Source: Aurelia coerulea (Eukaryota > Cnidaria > Scyphozoa > Semaeostomeae > Ulmaridae). Taken from it: a stretch of 64,000 nt of DNA. The position numbers and the translations under genes are program-made. The stretch is from NCBI GenBank assembly GCA_039566865.1, contig CM076949.1, forward strand, positions 20,746,501 through 20,810,500, written 5' to 3'. This document shows, one piece after another, positions 35,284-47,386 of this stretch; the stretch's first letter is position 1; each line of letters begins with the position of its first letter. Under the pieces are notes generated by a model. It worked only from the letters and a program-made list of their open reading frames with translations, did no database searches and had not been told where the DNA came from.

Positions 35284-36778
35284 ATGGACTCCGATTCTGA
35301 AACAGAATTTGAATATCCTGACATTCAACAAGCAGATATCATACAACCTTTCATGTTTGAGCCTCCCGCTCCTGGAGGAGCTGTTGCGGCCGATAGGCCT
35401 AACTCGTCGAGTGAAGAGGAAGACGATGATATCAACATCGAAAGGATTGGAAATACTGACTGGTATGAACCTACATTACATTAATTATCGTTTCATCTTT
35501 TACCTATTTAACTATTGCTATCATAGGAGGAAGTTTCTTGGGCATTTTGGTTTGATTTGTGCATTTTTTTCAAGGTGTACTTGTGGCCATTGTCTGGTGA
35601 TGACGAAGGGACGAGAGAGTGTGTGCTGCCAGGAAACAGCTGTCATTCGGGAACGAGCCGGTCATTTAAATTGTATCTCTCTTCACGAAGGATTTTTTGC
35701 AGTTTGCCTGAATCGTCATGTCATAGAAACTGTAATTTATCAGTATATCGACGAGGAAGAGGGTGGCTACATAGACGATAGACCAACTTTTGAGTAAGGA
35801 ATTTTCTTCCAAAGTTATTACTTGTCGTTATACTCTATATGACTAGACTACCTAGGCCTAAACTTATGGAAAGTTTAGCCAGAAAAACTTTCTTTTCACA
35901 ATATATTATTTTGAAATTGACCTCATTACTAAAATTTGTAATAATTTGTCATAATTGTTCATGGGGCAATTTATCTGATTTCTTCAAACTTCCCTGACTG
36001 AGGAGGCAAGGCAAGCAAACTATCTTACCCTGGTCTCAAATACACAAACCTTGGAGAAATAAGTCCAGGGCAGATGGGAGGGGGGGGGGGGTAGGTACTT
36101 GACTTGTACAGGGGTGTGCCCACAAACAGTTTTTACCCTGATCCAGAATTTTTCGTTCCAAATGATAAACAATTCTCCAAAACTTGGCGAAAGGTATACT
36201 CCAAACGATATGAATTTGGCCGAAAAACAACCCAGTCTAACACATTATACCCTTTTGATATGTTTTCACACCCTGCTTTAGAAAAATTGCCATCTTTTGA
36301 TACCCTGCCCCAGAAAACATAGGTGAAAATGATACCCTAAAAAACGGCACATCCCCATCGGACAAATATGCTATATGCCCCCCAGAAATAAGTACATAAT
36401 CTAACAAAATCTATTGCATACATGAATTTAAAAGATGAATTGTTCATATCATATTTTCAAAAATTTACAAAACTTAATTGGAAATGGCAAGATGTCTTTG
36501 CACAAGTGCATTTGATGTTACATATTACATGCTGAATGTGCAAGCAAATTCAGTCCTGTTTTCTTTTATCAAATATTGTCATCAGTAGTTGATCATATTT
36601 GTTTAATGCTTTCAGACTATTTCGACATTTGGCATATAGGCAGTTTGTGCGGTGGATATGGCACAGGCTTGGTCGCCATGTGAGAAAGGTACTTCCCTCA
36701 TGTGTTGTGAACAAAATCCGTGGTCAGTTTCCCTCAGAAGCATTTACTGGATTTAGACTGGCAGGTGTAGATCATTGA
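35284..36778 (+). CDS. P2X7-receptor-type cytoplasmic ballast domain protein carried by the Kolobok element
   Basis: Three exons join in phase: 35284-35462, 35575-35793 and 36616-36778 (stop TGA 36776-36778), giving 186 residues. Residues 1-58 are acidic (SSSEEEDDD). From about residue 59 the ballast domain begins: DWCTCGHCLVM, ESVCCQE, LNCISLHEGF, VCLNRHV, then FRHLAYRQFVRW, KVLPSCVVNKIRGQFPSE and FTGF. These match in order the zinc-coordinating C-terminal domain of vertebrate P2X7 (NWCTCGNC.., LRHCAYR, LPSCCRWRIR, FPKSEGQYSGF) and its stand-alone invertebrate relatives. No transmembrane segment or P2X ectodomain is present. The 3' end lies about 95 bp from the 3' end of the transposase gene, so the genes converge. 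Role in transposition is unknown. Confidence 0.87.
36063..36360. mobile_element. G-rich MITE in intron 2 of the ballast gene
   Basis: Inverted ends TGTACAGGGGTGTGCC and GGCACATCCCCATC, with TACCCTGATCC/GATACCCTGCCCC-type repeats inside. Boundaries are approximate; a G run precedes it at 36078. Confidence 0.5.
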
Positions 36779-38943
36779 TCTAAACCAGGTAGGATTAAGA
36801 TTTTGCATCATCTTAGCTGTAAAATGTAACATGCTAGAACTGCTCAGAAACTAACACAACAAGAATTAAATATCTAAACTAGGTCTCTTTTCCTGATATT
36901 ACGTTTTGATGCAATTTTTCGCCTCTTTCGCAACAAATTATCCCCAGGTACAGCCGAAGTTGTTCTCCTTTTTCTGGCTTTTTTCTCTGGTTGCTCTTGC
37001 AATGCCCCTTCCAATGCACTACCTTCACTTGGCGCTGTAACTGGAATCTGTATGTCTGATGCAAATCGTCCTCTGTGTTTCTTGACAAGGTCAGATTTTT
37101 CTTCCTTCTCGTGTGCAGATGACAATGGGCTTGGGACTTCTATTTCAGTTAACCCAGCTTTTGCCTTTTCATATGTCGGATATTTGTGCCACCTGGCTAT
37201 TGCCCTTTTTACCAACTTTGTGACATACCCTTAAAAACATACAGTAAGTATCTTAAATAATGAAGCAATATACGCATGTATTCTCCAAAAATATCCCTAT
37301 CATAATGTGTTCTTTGTATAAAGGCCATTGCACAGGATTATGTGCTGATAACAATGAATTATTTACACTCTCAAAGAATACCAAGAAAGAATAAATCTGT
37401 CACACTCAGTTTGATTATGATACTTTTTTCTGTTTTCATCAGACTTGCAACATTTGATAGAAAAAGGATATTCAACTCCCATTTAGGTAAACAAAGTTAA
37501 AAACTTCAATTTTGACATGATTTGTTTTACCCTCACTGCCTGAAAGGGCTATCTGCAACTAAGCATAGCAGTATTCATTACCAGATTTAATGTGAAATTA
37601 GACCACTTACTATATGTGCTTTTTGATTTGATTGGCTTGACGACACCTGAATTCTTGTATTTCAAATAAGAAACTCGCCATCTCTTTTCTCCATCTTTTG
37701 TTTCCAATTGAGGCTTGCCAGAATTCTCATTAAAATGAATAGCTGCCAGCATTACTCTGCAAAAAATTGCTTTGATTGATTTCCATTGACATATTTTGGC
37801 CTATACCACTAGATTCTATTCCATTGTAGTATACACTTTAGTTTTTGTTCTTTTAGAGTGCATGGTGTTTCCCTTGATTGGGCTATTTAATAAACATAAT
37901 AATCATGACAATTTATTCTGAAGTGAAAATGCTATAAACACACATGAAAAACTTAATAGGTAGTAATGTCCCCTGTTTTTTAAGTTTATTTTACAGAGCT
38001 AAATTCATAGACTCAATACAACATCCCAGTTACAACAACAACAACCTGTTTCCATTGCATTGAATGTTTAAATCAACAAACAATCATTTCATGCTCCTGC
38101 GCAACAACGTATTTCCGCTGCAGTGATCGTACTGTAAAAATGGAATTGCAGTGAAAACATTGGGATGAATGGATTGAGTCTATAATTCATTCCCTATGAT
38201 CTTTATTTCACAAAAAAATGATTCGTTTTCACAGCCTTTGAATCCCAAACAAGGAAATAATGTACAGTATCTTACCTGGCAGCCATGGGTAAAAAATGAA
38301 AGTGTGTGTGCTTTGGAGCAAAGTGCAGCACAATGTTATGAAATGATTCCAAATAACTGGTTTGTTCTTTTGGGGACAGCTTCATGATATCATTCACAAG
38401 AAATGGTTTTGTTAGCTTGTCCTTCAGCTCTTTGTATCCTTTGCTGCCTGCAAAGTATAGTCTCTTTTCATTTTCACAAGAAAACTGGTTATTTTGATTA
38501 TACAATAAAAATCAGGTCATTCTTGAGTTAAAAAATAATTTTCTTGAAAACAGAGAAAAAACGTACTAAAGGGGAAAGTATTTAAATCTCAAGATTGTTA
38601 CTATAACTACAACTGTATAGTTTCTTTCTTGTTTGTTGTTGTTTGGTTACAATAAAAAGTACAAATGGTCTGCAGTAGTGGATGGAGATTTTCCGGAACA
38701 ATTTTATATGAGATGAGAAAATGCAATATCTGCAATATTTGTTGCAACAGCACAGTACCTTTTTTTAGCCAGTCTCTCTCTAAGAGGCCATGTGGGCATG
38801 TTTTGTAGAGAGTCCCTTCGTGTTCATGAACATCTATTACATGATTGAACAATGAAAGCCACTTCTCTTTGACCAGTTGCTCATCATCATTACTTGAGCT
38901 GGCACACCAATGTAAATGATTTTTTATTGACTGTACCCAACTG

Positions 38944-39100
38944 CAGTGGCGGACACCTGGGGGGGCGAGGGGGTGCGATCGCCCCCCCAATGTTGGCTAG
39001 AACAAAGATCTTTTGTTTGAAAACAATAGAAACAAACAATGCTTTTTAACCGAAACAATAGCTTCGCCCCCCCCAATATTTGGCAAAGTGTCCGCCACTG
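38944..39100. mobile_element. hAT-type MITE (family K) inside a transposase exon
   Basis: 157 bp with CAGTGGCGGACAC ends and an exact 8-bp duplication CCCAACTG at 38936-38943 and 39101-39108. The 8-bp duplication and CAG..CTG ends fit hAT. Removing it restores the reading frame (..LSW-VQSIKNH..). Confidence 0.92.
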
Positions 39101-41327
39101 CCCAACTGAGGACTTCCATTGTTTTCTTGGCCTTCCCTATTTTTTCAACCTTCTTCCCAATTGCTGTAAAATGAAGAGCACAGCATAGAAACAAAATTGT
39201 GTGGATTATTATTTCACATTGTTCCTCTGACAGTCGCAGACAGTTCAGGAAGCATTTGGGAATTAGATATATACTGTATAATGTATATGTGAAATCTATA
39301 GTATATTACACTACAAATGTGGTCAAATTCTAGTCCATCAGATATCAGTATTTCTGGCTGAAACAGGTCAGTTACCCAAATATGGTGCATCACTGCCCAG
39401 TGTCTTTGCATTGCTGTTTCTGTCAATTGCTTATGTGTGAAATCTTCAGAAAATATTATTCGATCTTGCCTTGAAAATTGAAGAAAACTGAAGACAAAAT
39501 AGACATCAAGCAAAAAATAAATTGATACAAACATTGAAAAAGTTCTTTCAAAGAAAATATTACAACGAATTATGCACCAGCTTAATGCTCAACCTGTGTT
39601 GAATGCTATACATACATTTAAACTAATCACTTGTTCATAAACTCACATTTTGCAACATGGAATGCATCAAAACGATGTTTCTTGTTGGAATGCTTCTCAC
39701 GCATGTACTTTTTCACACCACCATGCCTATCCGTCACCAGCGTTTCAAAATCAATTCCACGTAGTTTGATGTCTGTGATTGCTCGTTGCAAACCGTTCAG
39801 TTCCATTTTGCTTGAGCCTCCAACTTCATTGCTCTGCAGACAAACATTTCTTGTTAACTACTCTATACTATACTGTTTGCAAATTATACTGTAGGAGGTC
39901 GACAAATTGGGAACAACAGAGATATTTTGACTTAATATAACAAATAGGCAATTGTTTATGCATTCCAATTTTGTTCAACAAAGCAATAACAAAATTTCAA
40001 AATAGTAAAAAGTTTTACCAGAATACTGCCATTTCAGGCTAAAGGCATCGCAAGGTGGGGTCACATCAAGTATCAAAAGGAGAACCATGAAACTATGTTT
40101 AGTTTTAAAGGTAAAAAACCATCTGTGGATGGGAGGTAAAAACAAAACAGACCCGACAATAGTTTTTGGGGGTTTTGGGGGATGGGTTCTTTGTGATAAA
40201 CATGTACTGTAGAATGAAATTTTTTACAAACCTGAATTGTCTGTACACTGATAATCTTTTTTGAAGATAAGTCCATCAATGAGTAGCTGCCATATTTTGC
40301 TGAGAAACCAGGAGAATCCATCCTTGCATCACCTCCTAACACTTTTATATTTTCGATGTTATCCTCTATTAATTGAGTCCTTTCTCTTTCCCAGTGCTCA
40401 AAGACGGATGGAACCAAATAGTACCGCTGTATTCTGTTGTATGTCCTTTCTGAAATTTGAGGAATCCGTAAATTATGGAAGAACAAGTAGATTTTGGCCG
40501 GCTGACAACCAGAAAAAAGAGTACTTGCAGCGACAAGAAAGTTACCAAGTGGCATGTTACCAAGAAAGTGTTGGCTGTTCCAGATCCTTTTATGCCCATT
40601 AACGCAAGTTGCATGTATCCTGAGCAGTGTTCCAGAAATCACCTTTTTGAGGTTATGACATGGTGCAAGGCAAAACATGCATACCGCAAAAAGTTGCATA
40701 AGGCAGCTTTCAAAGACAATGAACTTCCTCTCTTCATATGACTCTGGTTGCAACTCATCCTGAGAATCTGTTGAGTCACTGGACAATTCATCATCGGAAA
40801 CATCTGGTCGCCATTCAGGGCTGTCTGATCCGAAGTCCTCATTATCTGACTGTTCATCAAGGTTCTGATACGTTACGGTCTCATGCTTGCATTTTTGTAC
40901 AGTTTCCATTGTTTGAATTCCTAAAAAGTAAATGAATAATGAGTGTTGAACACAAAACAGTATATTTTTTGAGAGAATCTATAAAGTAAATATTTTTGTA
41001 GGAAGTCAAATGTACTGGAAAAGGCCAAAATTAAGAGATAATGAGGGAATTGTTTATATTTGCAAATCAATGTACAATGGTGCTATGCATCGAAATACAC
41101 CATGCAGTACAGTATATCAGTCTCATGAAATCACTTTTTAAGAAAAAATGAATCATTATTGCTGCAAAAAATCTTTCAATAATTTTTTGGCAAATATTCT
41201 ATGGTTGCATCAAATATTTATCCTTCCAACAATAGTTAAATTGATATTATAACAACTGTTTACAAAGCTTATGAATGCAAATAAAGGCAGAATACAGCAT
41301 ACGCCGGGCGGGGGTACTCCCATTAAT

Positions 41328-41723
41328 TGCCTAACAGAGGGTCCAGTCAGTATGAAGGTCTTCTTACGAAATGGCTACCAAATGGCCCTATTTGTCAACA
41401 TATACTACCAATTGGGGGTATTCCAAGCTTCCTGGCCAGTTAAAAGATTTCAACTCAGTGGGCTCCTCCGCATGGTAATATGGTTGTTGCATCATTAATT
41501 ATCAATGAATTTTGAAGCTTTCTTGCTTTGTTCAATCGGTCTTTACAATAGTTTGAAAAACTGAAAAAAAATTTGACTACTACATGCTCCAAATGGCCCA
41601 ATTTTAGGTCCACAAACTACCAATTGGGGGTTTATTTAAAAAGATGCTACCATTTGAGGGTATTTTTCAAAATTTTTGCTTTTACCCTCTTTAACCCTGA
41701 CTGGACCCCCCTGTCAGGCCACA
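41328..41723. mobile_element. MITE in intron 2 of the transposase gene
   Basis: Inverted ends AGGGTCCAGTCAG and CTGACTGGACCCCC. The interior repeats CTACCAATTGGGGGT / CTACCATTTGAGGGT. Outer boundaries are uncertain. Confidence 0.6.
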
Positions 41724-43274
41724 ATAAAGGATTTTATAATCATCTCCAATCTGCAAAAACATCTGCTATTCTTTGAGTGTTGATGGTACATACCTATAGT
41801 GTCTGTTGGTACTGATATCTGTGTCCTCTTTGAATGTGTGACTGGTTTGACTGTAAGTGTCTGAGTACATTTTTGTGCACATATCTTCTTTTCAGTCTGA
41901 CAGGAAGAACTTTGACATTTAATTGACTCTGTTTGGGTCGACACAGATATCCTATCCTTTTCACTGTGGGAGGAATTCATTGGGGTTTGGCATCCTACGG
42001 TTTTGTACAATTCTTCCACACCTGCTTCATCGTTTGATCCAATTCCCTCTCCTCCTGTTTCTGATTGTTGAATCAAATTTGCAATGATCTGTAATTTGAA
42101 ATAAATTTGAAGGTAGACATACATACAGCACATTAACAGTAGTATCAGTCAGGACTAGGGTTTAGAGCCTGTTTATTTAATTTTTGTTGCCAAAAGTTCC
42201 CAAAGATTTTGCACTTTTTGCTATGTCTTTTAACTGCAGAGTTTATCTATCTAATCTGTGGCAAATTCTTGTAATTATTATTTAACTGCAGAGTTTTGTC
42301 TTGTGCTAAACTATATTTTGAAATATCTTTGATAATACTAGTGGTCTTTAGTGAAGCTGAACACTAAGAGGGTGGACCCCCTGTCAAAATATGCCTTCCA
42401 AGAACCACCACACATATCAAACATGACCTGAAAAATATGATGGCACCAAAATATGGTGGGGGTTAAAACACGACTTGAACCAATCTTCTGCAATATCTTT
42501 CGTTCTACAAGAAATTCAAGAACCAGAAAATTTGCAAAACAAGCAAATATGATATTCAAACTAACCTCGTTGCGTTTTCGTTTTATAAATGCACCACCAC
42601 TGCGTTTGAACCTTTTAACAGGACTGCTTTTCGTGGGACTCAATGTTGGCCTCAGTGTTTTGCTCATGAAGGTATGTTTTCCTTTCTGCTGGCATTTCTT
42701 TTTAGGGGAGGAGAAGTCAAATATTGTTGGAATTGCATCAGCCTTTAGAGCAAGCTTGAAATAAACGCCGGTTGTCTTCATCAGCTCAGGATTTCTCACG
42801 AAACATTCATTAGTGAAATGACTTTCGCACAGTCTCGAAGCAACAGTGGGCCTAAAATTTTGCCGTTTCACACTCTGTACCCATCTTTTCCGTAACGCTG
42901 CATCCAGTGGAAATTTAAAAAGTGCCTTTCCGTCGCCAGTGCAGTTATAAGCAGAGCAAACAACCATTTCTAATAATTTACATTGCAACAATAAAGAAAT
43001 TCGTGCGTCGATTTTGCGTTCAGAAGGCTTCGGATGAAATTCTTGGAAGACAGTGACCAAACATGGTATCTGTGACGTCATGGATTTACTACGCCGACGC
43101 CTAACGAGCGGTAGCGAGAACTTGCTGAATTGTCGGGATTACCGAAGTGGTTTGTTGTTGCGTTTTGCACGAAAATGAGTAATAATAACGAAAAACGAAT
43201 ATAATATTCGTTTTCTACGTAAAAAACTACACCAGATACCTAAAAATAGTTTTGGCGTGTCAGTTCTCCTTTAA

Positions 43275-44445
43275 AAGATATTCTTCGGCTGCTTCGCCCG
43301 TTTTTCCGCCTCCTTGTAAGTCTGTTACATTTTCTTTTATCAATGGGGCGATTCTATGTGCTATTATCTTTTCTAAACATTTCAGAACACAAGAGGTTAA
43401 GGTCAGTCCTCGTTGATTCTTCAGCTCTTTTTTCGCTCCTTTTCCTTTATATATAGAAACGATGTCACCTAAAGCCCATTGTGATGGTATCATGTCCTTG
43501 TTTTCAAGCATATAATTGAAAACTGATGTTAATATTGGTGTTATTATGTCTTTCCCTTCTTTCAATAATTCATTTATGATCCCATCGGGGCCTGGGGCCT
43601 TTTTATTCTTAGTAGACATTATGGCTCTTGAGACTTCCTTTTCTGTAATTTGTTTGTTTAAATCTTGAACATGTTCATTATTCGCCAGGTCTGTGCTTAT
43701 CTTCATTTGTTGTTCTAATTTTTCATACAAGTTGTCCTCCTTTTCCTTTTCTTCTTTGCTTTGCTTTCGTTTTGAGTATAATTCTTTGTAGTATTCTGCT
43801 TTGGTTTGTAATATCTGTTGTTTCTCTTCGACGATTTCTCCGCATTTATTACTTATCTTTTCTTCTTCATTTGATGTTTTCTTTATGTTTCTGATTACTT
43901 TCCAGAAGTCTGGTTTATCTCTACATTCTGTATCTATCATTTTCTCAATCTGTCTGGCTTTCGTATTTTCTATTAGGTCGTTAACCATATCCTTCTGAGT
44001 TATATAAAGCTGTTTGAGTTCTTCCTTTTTCCTTTGGTTATTTTCTCTTTTCCAGGATTGCATTAATTCTCTTCTCCTTTTGATTGCATCTTTTATGGAG
44101 CTGTCATATCCAAGCATCCTTGCCTTTTTTTTAATTTTTATAGTCTTCTTTTTCATTACGCTCTGACTAGCATCTTTTATGCATGTTTCTATATTATTGT
44201 AGCTTTCTCCCTTTGTCTTATTATAGTTTTGTTTTATTGTACTTCTCAACTTTTCTCTATAGCGCTCCCATTGATTCTCTATCACTCTTATGGTCTTGAA
44301 TTTATTTCTTTTCTTTTCATGCTTCAGTTCATATTCTATGATCGATATCGATATGAGCCATATTATATCTATTTTGGTGTTTATTTGTGGATATATATTT
44401 TCCCCATGAGGCCTAACACCCTCACTCAGTTGGTAGGTAGCAACA
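43275..44445 (-). pseudogene. LINE reverse transcriptase, N-terminal part
   Basis: A lysine-rich N-terminal region of about 200 residues (KKTIKIKKKARMLGYDSSIK) precedes the RT fingers: KKAPGPDGI and the RGLTLTSCVLKCLEKII block (RT motif 2), then ADLQGG-like TDLQGGGKTG. The frame is cut at the TTAA insertion site. The clade was not assigned; no apurinic endonuclease lies upstream in the window. Confidence 0.88.
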
Positions 44446-44487
44446 ATGCATTAACCTATTAATTGTTAAGTGGTTGGGCTATCTGAC

Positions 44488-45470
44488 ACGTCCTATTTTG
44501 GCTGGGGGGCAAAATGCCCCCCCCCTCACCTAACTCTTACTTTCAGTTGGTAGATCAACCAAATTTGGTGTGCTAATACAGCTCCAGTCATGAATTTTTT
44601 AAGAATATAACATAACCTAATAAACTTAAAGGCATTGAGTCCATATAAATAGCGCGCTGATGACCAATATCAACTTCTTTTCAATCATCAAACAAAAGAT
44701 GTGATTTAATCGTTATTGAAATTAAACCAAAGAAATTCTCGAGGATAATACAAGGATTAAGAAGCCTTTGGTCTCCACTGCTAATGACTTTGGCCCTATT
44801 ATGCGATTACAAAGGGCCATCAGCAGTTTGTCAGCAAAATTCAGTATAGCGTTAACGCTCAGCTATTTATATGGACTCAATGCCTTTAACCATCAAGCTC
44901 TCTAAGCCCACGGGGCTTATTTCATTTTGGACACTCCAGAGGGGGGGGGGCTAAAAGAGAGGGGGCTTATTGGAGAGGGGGGCTGATTCAAATGACAAAG
45001 ATATATATGATAGCTTTTCAATTGTTTTGCCTTATATTTTGCGGATTCAACATACAATTTTATGAATTAAATGCATCATTTCAACACAGTTTTATCCTAA
45101 ACCATATTGAACGTAACATGCAGACTTGTTTTGCTAAATGAATGGAAAATCTCTGGTAACTCATGGAATTTGATGTAAATGGGGGGGGGCTTTACAGAGG
45201 GGAGGGCCTATTAAAAATTTAGCTTCAGAGGGGAGGGGCTTATTAGGTAGAGAAGGGGGCTTAATAGAGCTTTTACGGTATATCATCAGCATTTTTCAAG
45301 AAAAGCAGCAAAATTTGCCAAAATCAGGAAAAATACAGGTAGCTGCAAAAAATTCAAAAAGTTTCATGGCCATACCATAATCTTTCTTATTGCAGATGTT
45401 GCAGAGTTATAAAGAGAATCCACTAAGGGGGGGGGGTAAATTTGCCCTTCCCCGACCAAAATACGGTTAA
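44488..45470. mobile_element. TTAA-type MITE (family B-like), with a nested MITE
   Basis: Left arm CCTATTTTGGCTGGGGGGCAAAATGCC and right arm GGGCAAATTT/CCCCGACCAAAATACGGTTAA are inverted, with G/C homopolymers inside as in family B. The right end abuts TTAA (45467-45470). The left boundary is unclear. Confidence 0.55.
44630..44885. mobile_element. 256-bp TTAA-flanked MITE
   Basis: TTAA at 44626-44629 and 44886-44889. Perfect TIR AGGCATTGAGTCCATATAAA. TTAAAGG ends suit T2/Kolobok MITEs. Nested in the larger element. Confidence 0.82.
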
Positions 45471-45704
45471 CACATGCTCATAGAACAAAGTACAAATTCC
45501 TGACTAGCTTGCTTAATTTTGCCAACTACAATCTTCTTCTTTGATCAAAATACATCAAGGCTATGCAATTTATTTGTTCTTTGGACCACTGGGTTTCAAA
45601 GTAATTGTACCTGGTTACCTTTTGCACATACTGTACAATGCAGAAATGAGGCTAAAGCCGCTTCTTCTAGAATATTCCTGAATTTGACATTTTTGGAGAG
45701 CAAA

Positions 45705-45840
45705 GAAAGTGCAGCTTTTGAAACAATTACGTTTTTACTTTTCTGTGCCATAAATCAGCAACCACTTTTCTAACTGACTGAAACAAGATCTCAAACTCTA
45801 AACAGAAGCCTATCTTATGCAAATGTATGAAGAACAGGAC
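45705..45840 (+). repeat. Family I repeat, copy 1
   Basis: Shares GCCATAAATC(A/G)GCAA and CTCAAACTCTAAA..GAAGCCTA with 61050-61190. Nature unknown. It precedes the NACHT gene. Confidence 0.55.
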
Positions 45841-46061
45841 AATAGAACGTACAGCTCCACCACAAGAGCCACACGACAAGTGGGGCACTTTTAGCACCCT
45901 GTAAATGAAAATATTTAGCTTGTTGTTTCCTAAAGCCTGAAAATAACAATATTTGTAAGGTATTTTCCAACTAAAAATATGTTTGTTGCGTGTGGTACTA
46001 TAGCAATTGAACAATAAAAATAAATATTTGATTTACGTACCAAAAATAGCTGAGATGTTAA

Positions 46062-46410
46062 AAACACTCTTTTTTATAAGAACATTGTTTATAAGAATAT
46101 TGAGGCTCAGAATAATCCAAATTTTAAGAACATTATAAGAGAATTGCTCAGCCTCAGTTCGCCTATTTGTGTCTCATTTGCCAGCAGTTGCCTGTTTTTG
46201 CGATGTTCATAACATGCTTATTGTTACAATTGCTTAAAATTTTCTTTCGCTCGACCATTTCTTCATAATGATATGACACTTGTTTAAACTATGTTACCCT
46301 GAAACCATACCAGGTTTGAAAAAATAAGAATACTTTAAGAATATGTTCAGGCTAAAAATTTCTTAAGAATATTGAGGCTGGAAAAAATCTATAGTATTCT
46401 TATAAAAACA
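46062..46410. mobile_element. MITE with ACACTCTTTxTTATAAGAA ends
   Basis: Left ACACTCTTTTTTATAAGAAC..GAATATTGAGGCT and right inverse (AGCCTCAATATTCTT..TACACTCTTTG) match over about 50 bp. Ends about 70 bp before the NACHT exon at 46479. Confidence 0.75.
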
Positions 46411-46478
46411 AAGAGTGTACTCGTTATCAAGTAGATCCAGCATTTTCCAACTACATCATGTCACTTCTTTTCTTATAG

Positions 46479-46594
46479 CCATAACAGAAAAACTACGAGC
46501 TCAGTATATCGACCAGTTGCAGACTTGGAAGCTTCCAAGGTTTTTCAGTAAGAGAGGAGTGAAATTTGTTGAAGGAGAAAGAGACAGCATGAAG
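46479..46594 (+). CDS. NACHT/NLR gene, upstream exon
   Basis: Acceptor TTTTCTTATAG, donor GTAATT. 116 nt encode ITEKLRAQYIDQLQTWKLP.. and end in phase 0 with AAG, matching the next exon. The two leading bases show that a further 5' exon exists; it was not found. The helical segment ahead of the NACHT domain is usual in invertebrate NLRs. Confidence 0.8.
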
Positions 46595-46744
46595 GTAATT
46601 TATTTATTTATTTATTTATTATTTATTTAAATGCAAATACACTGCAGCAAAAACGAACAAAAATCATTATAGTAATAGTAGTAGTAATAGGTAGTACAGG
46701 CCTTGCACACATTATTTCTCTGATCTGGTACCCAGGGTATAGTA

Positions 46745-47347
46745 CCGTTGCGCCAAAAATATACTATGCACGTTTGTCAGGCCACAATAAATCATACACT
46801 CAACCGATTTTGAAGATTTATGACTTAATCTGTAACAGAAAGCCTGAATTAGATCCTTGGACTTTTTGCAAATTTTTCAATTTTCAGCCTTTAGAGCTAG
46901 GAGCGAGTTTCTTAAAGTTTTAGTTTTCGAAAACAGTGAAAACGACCAAAAAACGTCGATCAAAATTAAATGACCCAAGATGAAAGAACAAAGAGAAAAC
47001 GTTTTCAGGGTGATTTGGGGGTTTGGTACGAGCTCTCATACAGCAGATTACAATTAGTCGATTATTGAATCCCAAATCACCACGAACAAGTTCTCTCTTT
47101 GTCCATTCATGTCGATTCTTTAGAAAATTTGATCGACGGTTTTTTGTCATTTTCAGTTTTTCTGAAAACTAAAATTTTAGGAAACTCGCTTCTAGCTTTA
47201 AAACTTGAAAATGAAAAAAATTGCAAAAAATCCCAGTATCTAATTCAGGCTTTCTGCTAAAGATTGAGTCACAAATCTTCAAAATCGGTCAAGTGTACGA
47301 TTCATTGTAGCCTGCCAATCGTGCATAGTTTATTTTGGCGCACCCAG
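46745..47347. mobile_element. TA-flanked MITE (family C), copy 4, intact
   Basis: TA at 46743-46744 and 47348-47349. Ends CCGTTGCGCCAAAAATATAC and inverse CCTGGGTGCGCC-like. Arms match family C copy 2. It lies in the intron between the two NACHT exons. Confidence 0.8.
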
Positions 47348-47386
47348 TAGCCTGTGTGCAGACCTTGGTAGTCTGCACCCAGGCTA
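47348..47386. mobile_element. 39-bp palindromic micro-element abutting the family C MITE
   Basis: TAGCCTGTGTGCAGACC..GGTAGTCTGCACCCAGGCTA, related to the 37-bp unit at 22298-22334. Confidence 0.6.

Larger units (their letters stand above)
36874..42967 (-). pseudogene. Kolobok transposase (THAP + DDE), one exon interrupted by a MITE
   Basis: Eight minus-strand exons join in phase: 42967-42566, 42088-41794, 40920-40232, 39833-39647, 39163-38759, 38447-38276, 37756-37611 and 37229-36874, about 828 residues if the MITE is excluded. Exon 1 holds a THAP zinc finger (CSAYNC..FKFP..W..CESHF). Exons 3-6 carry the RNase-H-like core: GGDARMDSPGFSAKYGSYS (first D), VTDRHGGVKKYM (second D) and QTSYLESFHN (E). 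Exon 7 has HFNEN..RWRVSYLKYK. Every phase matches and no other stop was seen, so the copy was probably active recently. The 157-bp MITE at 38944-39100 brings a frameshift and stops into exon 5. This could also be a domesticated gene, but intact TIRs argue for a transposon. Confidence 0.88.
34964..43270. mobile_element. Kolobok-type DNA transposon, 8.3 kb, with transposase and P2X7-ballast genes
   Basis: TTAA direct repeats lie at 34960-34963 and 43271-43274. The terminal inverted repeats are identical for 29 bp (AGGAGAACTGACACGCC..) and similar to about 50 bp. A TTAA target, a THAP zinc finger and a DDE transposase are the hallmarks of the Kolobok superfamily. Inside are a minus-strand transposase gene, a plus-strand ballast-domain gene, and later MITE insertions at 36063-36360, 38944-39100 and 41328-41723. 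Confidence 0.9.
33427..44450 (-). mobile_element. LINE (non-LTR retrotransposon), split by a Kolobok transposon, 5' truncated
   Basis: The minus-strand RT ORF occupies 44445-43275 and 34959-33461; between them lies the 8.3-kb transposon. The stop codon (33463-33461) is followed after two bases by a 32-nt poly(A) (33427-33458), so the 3' UTR is nearly absent. The frame runs open upstream of 44285 to a stop near 44450, where a TTAA-rich MITE begins; no endonuclease domain is present. Confidence 0.88.
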
